Positions 59,019 through 64,000 of a stretch of DNA of 64,000 nt are shown piece by piece (the first letter of the stretch is position 1; each line of letters opens with the position of its first letter). A program made the translations under genes and the position numbers. The DNA comes from Pinus tabuliformis (lineage: Eukaryota; Streptophyta; Pinopsida; Pinales; Pinaceae), in the NCBI GenBank assembly GCA_031772625.1, contig CM062805.1:802433592-802497591 (forward strand), given 5' to 3'. The notes beneath the pieces were generated by a model. That model was not told where the DNA came from. It made no database searches and worked only from the letters and a program-made list of their open reading frames with translations.

Positions 59019-60018
59019 TTCAACATGGCCAAGAGGCACCTTCATCCTCTCATCCACCCACCTCCATTCCTCCACCTCATCCTATACATCATTCATCTCC
59101 ATCTCATGAATCAACCACACCATCACCTCCATCATCACCATTTCATCAGCCTATTCATTCACCTGGCAGAGATAAAGGAACTGAGCATGAGCATATTGAG
59201 CATGGTGAGAGTAGCAAGACCAAAAAGGTTGGTTTAGGTACCTTGGCACATAACTATCAGAGAGGGAAGAGGCAAGTGTTTTCCCTACTGATTGCTGGAG
59301 GGGCCTTGCCTTCTTCATCGACAAAGCAGGTATAAAAGAGTAAGGAAAAAGTTGTAGAGGCAAAGGTCCAGTAGCAGGAGGAAGACCTCCATGAGATAGA
59401 ACATGATTTCTAGTTAGTTGAATCAGATGAACATGATGATAGTAAAATCAAAACTATTTTCATCAAGGAGAAGAATGCACTCATAGGAGAGCTCGAGGTC
59501 ATCTTGCAAAGGGCCAAATGGATCATTTCCTACTATGAGCAGGAAAATAGGAAGTTTGAGGCAAAAAATGAGCTCATGGAGATTCAGCTCAGAAAGGCAA
59601 AGAGAGAGGCTGAAAAGGTAAAGGCCTTACTTGATGAGGCATATGGGTAGTATGGTGAGCCACTTGATGAACAGGAGCCAAGAATAATACCAAGGACTAG
59701 AGGCCTAAAAAGAGCCTTGGAGTAGGAAAAGAAATGGCTAATCAGCTCTCCTTGAATGAGAAATTTGCCAAGATGGTAAATGAAAATGGAGAATATTGGC
59801 TTGGGAAGGTAAATGATCATCTAGAGAACATCCTAGGCAAGGCCAAGAAGGACAATGATATTCAAAGAAGGATGACGAAGAACTATGCTATGAGAGACAA
59901 AATTGCAAGAGCCAAGCTCAAAAGAGCTCATGCAAAAATTGAGTCTTTGACCAAGCAAGAGGAGAAAAATAGGTTGGATATCCTTGCCAAGGCATCATTC
60001 CATGCCTCAAACATATAG
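58286..60018 (+). pseudogene. Unknown protein gene with globular, proline/histidine-rich and coiled-coil parts
   Basis: The unit A ATG is ATC here; the frame then reads AEEEHTSQSDREKQ, a TAG, and RRKYKKGGKIIRCEPTNTRELMA. From ATG 58397 312 codons are open. A globular part follows (FEFCEKVERTQHHSELTRQ, GEKWFKQADLDHCYYEPYL, PLDRYVPMMKIIMKYFTCEG, YHIRLLMHFTRVRMLN), then a P/H/S-rich linker (about 59030-59160) and a basic patch. After 59335 the frame continues through stops, several of them TAG, into a charged coiled coil (IKTIFIKEKNALIGELEVIL). A one-base shift near 59725 leads to a last segment (NEKFAKMVNENGEYW) ending at 60018. I do not recognise the family; it resembles unnamed retroelement-associated proteins of gymnosperms. 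It lies in sense just before an LTR, the place where Athila-type elements keep an extra gene. Confidence 0.6.
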
Positions 60019-61461
60019 CCAGCTATCAGCCCACCAATTTTGGCCATTTTTAAACAATTTTGGCAAGATGTGTTTTGTTGTGTTTTTTGAAGAAATTTTT
60101 GCACAGTTAGCATGGTCAAACGCGCAACACCAAGGATGTTGCGGTTTTTTTTGGGGCATCTAATGAGAAAATGGTCATAATTTTTCAATTCAAAATTATT
60201 AGGACATGAACCATGTACTTTTTCTAAGAATTTGGAGCAAAAATGGTTAGCTAAAAGGGTCAAAAACTACCATAAAATCACCTTTCTGCCTCTTTTTTGG
60301 CCTGGTCGTTGCGTGTTTGAGCAATCTTAGGAGATTGCAATTTGGAGGGGTAAATGAAGCCCATTTTGCAAACCAATGGAAGTTTTGGAAACTAGACAGG
60401 GTAGGATTTCCAATGAGCTATATTGGGCTAGATTTGGACATCGGGAAGGTGGTCAAAATTCAGCTTGAAGAGGACATTGTGCGCTTGACAATTTTCCATA
60501 ATTTTCACTGTTTCGTTCCAGGTTGACTTTTATCTATGGGAAATTCAAGTTTTACCTATATAATTGATATGGAGGATGTAATTATCATGTTTTTACTTTT
60601 AACTAGGGTAGATACATCAGTTAGATGGCCTATGTGGCATGTAATGAATCAGTTTACGAGAGTGAGGGATGAGTCACTTTGACCACCCTACACTCCAGCT
60701 ATCAGTTTAGCCTCTCTTGGAACTGCTCCTCCACTCATGGATTTGATCCCTAATGCCTAGGATGAGTTGGTTGTGGGCATATATTATGTATTTTCTCAGT
60801 CATTTTAGAGGTTGGATTCAGTAGGGATGCTATACTAGTGATCAGAGAGTGTTGTATCAAATTTTGGCAATTTTCAATAGATGTGTTGCAGCTATTTTCC
60901 TGGGATACATGTGATATGAATTTTTAGAATTGTTTCTTCTTTATGATCATTTTTATGAATTTTTTATCCATTCATAAACCATTCCATTTCTGTTATATGG
61001 TAATTTACAAGTTGATAGGTAGAATACATGTTTTATCATGCTCTGTTTTGGGTAATTTATCATACTTTGTCCATTTTTCCTTAGTTTAGGAAGATTACAT
61101 CTCTTAAGATCTTCCTAACTCCTCATCAATCTTAAACCATCTCATAAAATCATATTTTAAGTGTTAAGCTATATACCTACCTTTCCCCTTTGAATGTCTG
61201 CAATCATATCTCATTTTCCCTGACCTAGTCCCTCTGACCTAAATCACCCATCCTTGTGACTACCCATCCAAAATCAAATCAAACAATCCCATACACTTTA
61301 AATCTAGCATAAAAACCTAATATATCTGGCCCTCTTATCTGTGATCCTTTGGAGGGAGACCTCTCCGGCTTGGTAGGGCTAGCTACCAAGCTAAAATATT
61401 GGTTTGTGGTTACCTCAGCGGGACTCTTCCTCAACCTTGGAGATCTGGAGGAGTGATAACA
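60019..61461 (+). repeat. Probable LTR of a plus-strand Athila-like element
   Basis: No gene. The right end, GTGATAACA at 61461, adjoins an Athila-type primer site. The left end is not resolved. AT-rich middle with TTTTCC-type tracts. The pseudogene upstream and gag downstream suggest an LTR shared by two element bodies, or an LTR next to an unrelated gene. Confidence 0.4.
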
Positions 61462-61464
61462 TAT

Positions 61465-61482
61465 TGGCATCATTGTCGGGGA
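61465..61482 (+). other. Athila-type primer binding site
   Basis: TGGCATCATTGTCGGGGA, one of three sites of this type in the window. It is the best preserved: it differs from TGGCGCCGTTGCCGGGGA at four positions. Confidence 0.8.
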
Positions 61483-61848
61483 ACGAAAGGTTCATTTTCC
61501 CTAGGTGTATGACTAATTATCATTGAATTTTGGTCCTTTGGATGAGGGGACTAAGCTTTACAAAGGCTGATCTAGAAATTACAATGCCTAGATTGTAGAA
61601 GCTGGCCTCAAGGAGACAACGAGATAAATTCTTCATCCTGGTTTAGTTCATTTGGTTCTAGAAAATCAAACCTTGTTCAAAAGAAAAGATGGATACATAT
61701 CACAAGTTCGATCAGACTTCCTCCTATTGGTAAGTTCTGAATCATTACCTATTTTATATTTCGCTATTGAAGACTTTCCTTTATAAATAATCTAATTTCA
61801 GCTCAAAGTATTAGATCAAATCCTATTGAGTTTAACCTTGTTAAGATA

Positions 61849-63988
61849 ATGGCTTCTAAAAGATACACCAGGTCAAACCCTGAGCGTAATCCTCCTTCTT
61901 CGGTTGATAACCCTAAGAGGTTGTTGAGAAAGCCTAAAGTCCCTATCCCCAAGAGCGAAACCCCTAAATTGGAAAGGACTACTTCCTTGCCAGATGAACT
62001 ACATAGTATTGAGGATTTACATTTCAACATTAAATTTGAGTTATCCTTGTTTTGATCAAAATTAGAGTCTAGTCTTACTGAAGAATTTTATGATCCTATA
62101 AAGTTTGAGCCATATATTTATGACTCAAAGTCATTGTTTAACCAACCTTCTACTGCTTCTCAATCTTTAAAACTTGAGCATGCGGTTTGGTCAAATTTTG
62201 ACAAACTTCAAAGCCTACCGGATAAGTTACAAATCACTAATGAAAAGGCCTATATCCAATATCAAATTGAGCTCTTATCTTCTGCCATACCCTCTACTTC
62301 ATCTCCGAAAGCATCCACTACATTCCCTTCATCTTTCTCAAAACCAACTCAACCCATTGCAGTTTCCATGCACCATTCTTCGGGAGTTATGGCAGGATTT
62401 GCACCTTTTGCATTACTGGGATAGTTGGCAACATTACCTCAGACCTATGGTTAGAGGCTTCCTTTGTTTGATGGTAGCCTAGGAGTGACAACCTAGCAAC
62501 ATAAGATGGTTGATTTCATTGATGTAGAAGAAGTAGATGAAGACAATGCTAAAATGAAGTTTGTAGCTCAAGGTTTTTCGAGAGACGTGAAGAAATGGTT
62601 CCGTGGTTTGGCAACAGGCTCTATTAATTCTTGAGCTAGGCTTAACGAGGTGTTTTTAGCCAGATGGTGGGAAAAGAAGAATATGTTGTAGATCTTGGCA
62701 TAATATAACACATTGAAAAGGAATCCTAATGAGACAGTTCAAGAATTCACCTCAAGATTCAATCAGTTGTACAATTATATTCCTAACAATATGAAACCTC
62801 CACCGGATTTGGCACTTCAGCATTACCCAGATGCTTTTGATCCAAAAATGGCCTATCAGCTGAGGGAAAGGGATCGCACAACTCTCGAGGATATGCAAAA
62901 CAATGCGGTAAGTTTGGAAGCCAACTTGATGATCAAGGAATCTCAATTGAAACATGAGAAACCGGAAAAGAGAGTGACCATCAAAGAAGAACCTTCTACT
63001 TCTACCAACATAAAAATTTATGCATTAATCAAAACCATGGATAGAATGGCGACCTGATGATAAATTTAGCTAGATCTTCAGAGGCACAAGTCAGAAATCC
63101 TAATTTCAGAAATAAAAAGCAACCTCAGTATAGGATAAAAAGAAGAGAGCCTAAGGTTTTTGAGGCATCAACATCTCAGCGGCCTATTCAGACTCCTTTG
63201 CAACAAAATTATGCTCAAGGTGAATATGATGATGAAACATAACCAATATTTGAGGAAAATCACTTATGTAGGGAAGATCACCATCCCATTTTCTTGACTG
63301 AAAATGAGAAGTATGTCGAAAAAGTGGAGGAAACCAAAGCTGAGGACTACATACTGGAAAGTGATAATGCATTAGAAACCCAAACCAATGATTATCAAAT
63401 AGGATATTTGAATTCTCTCAGTTCTTAGTAGAATCAATATTCTTTGAGGAATAGAGATGTCTCGATCACTCAGAAGAGAACATCAAAGTAGAAAGACATC
63501 CAACAGAAATCAACTCCTCAAGGAGGTCAAAGCAAAGGTAAAGAGATGGTAGCAAATGATCAAATCAGAAAAAAGTATCCATCTACAAGAATTCCAAACA
63601 AGGATCATGACAACCAAAGAAAGGATCAGCTACCAAGAGACAATGTTCAAAAGGAGGTAGATAAAACTAGTTCTTTCAATCTAGAAACTGAAATTTCAAA
63701 GTTGAAAGTGTCAATCCCTCTTACTGAACTTGTAAAAAATAGCCATTACAAGTCTGACATAGTTAAAATGCTTAAAGTTGATCCTATGTCTAACATGGTT
63801 AATATTGAAGATGACCAACCTAAATTTATTTTTGGTCCCGCCAGAGATGGTTAGTCAGGTGATAGTGATGTTCCTCCATTTTATCTAAGTTTAAGAATTC
63901 ACCAATTCATTCTTCACAACTCCATGCTTGATTCCGAGCCTCTCATAACTTAATGCCAAAAGCCATCATGGAGAGACTAGGTCTAGAC
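61849..63988 (+). pseudogene. Athila-like gag and start of protease, decayed, runs to window edge
   Basis: Plus-strand gene from ATG 61849 (MASKRYTRSNPERNPP). Gag core between 62380 and 62960: MVDFIDVEEVDEDNAKMKF, QGFSRDVKKWFRGLATGS, KRNPNETVQEFTSRFNQLYN, ALQHYPDAFDPKMAYQLRER. A frameshift at about 63050 leads to a charged linker up to FIFGPARDG (63854). The protease follows: FYLSLRIHQFILHNSMLD, where the next bases TTCCGAGCC (63932-63940) have lost one G relative to the D-S-G-A-S active site. The other frame then gives NLMPKAIMERLGLDIT. In-frame stops include TAG and TAA codons in place of glutamine. The rest lies outside the window. Confidence 0.8.
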
Positions 63989-64000
63989 ATAACTCGTGAG

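Overview
This window looks like intergenic heterochromatin from a large plant genome. I see no host gene that I can call intact. Almost everything is LTR retrotransposons, whole or decayed, many inserted inside one another. The Ty1/copia elements have the hallmarks of Sireviruses: a long gag with a coiled coil and several zinc knuckles, and several polypurine tracts before the 3' LTR. The Ty3/gypsy remains include a chromovirus and several non-chromoviral Athila/Tat-like elements. I infer a seed plant and favour a gymnosperm such as a conifer, because of the old, deeply nested elements; the species cannot be read from the sequence.

Layout, left to right. Positions 1-1877 and 23771-25263 are one minus-strand Athila-like Ty3 relic. 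It is split by a Sirevirus, here called Sire-1 (1878-23770, target duplication ACTGG). Sire-1 is split by a minus-strand Tat-like element that encodes only gag and protease (3692-17616, duplication CTATT). That element is split by a young non-autonomous Sirevirus, here Sire-NA (6503-12440, duplication GATCG). By eye the LTR pairs differ by about 2%, 2% and 0.2% respectively, which fits the order of nesting.

From 25.3 to 41.3 kb come a long decayed reading frame of unknown function (25690-28806), a second Athila-like gag and LTR (29.9-33.0 kb), an RNase H fragment, a 152-bp TA microsatellite, a Sirevirus solo LTR (34276-35972, duplication AATGG), a decayed probable multi-exon gene (36.1-37.3 kb) and a 94-bp-period array of hairpins (37.85-38.6 kb).

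From 39.6 to 60.0 kb a 2.1-kb unit is present twice in tandem (A: 39611-41298 plus 56437-56890; B: 56891-59018). It carries the start of an unfamiliar coiled-coil protein. Unit A is split by a minus-strand chromovirus (41299-56436), and this is split by a full-length Sirevirus with an uninterrupted 1628-codon gag-pol, Sire-2 (44814-52395, duplication GTTTC). The window ends in the gag and protease of a plus-strand Athila-like element (61465 onward).

The main biological point is the relation between Sire-2 and Sire-NA. They share recognisable LTR, PBS and polypurine signals. Sire-2 carries all the catalytic domains; Sire-NA carries only an intact 500-residue zinc-knuckle/coiled-coil protein. 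Together they look like an autonomous element and a parasite that is recently mobile.
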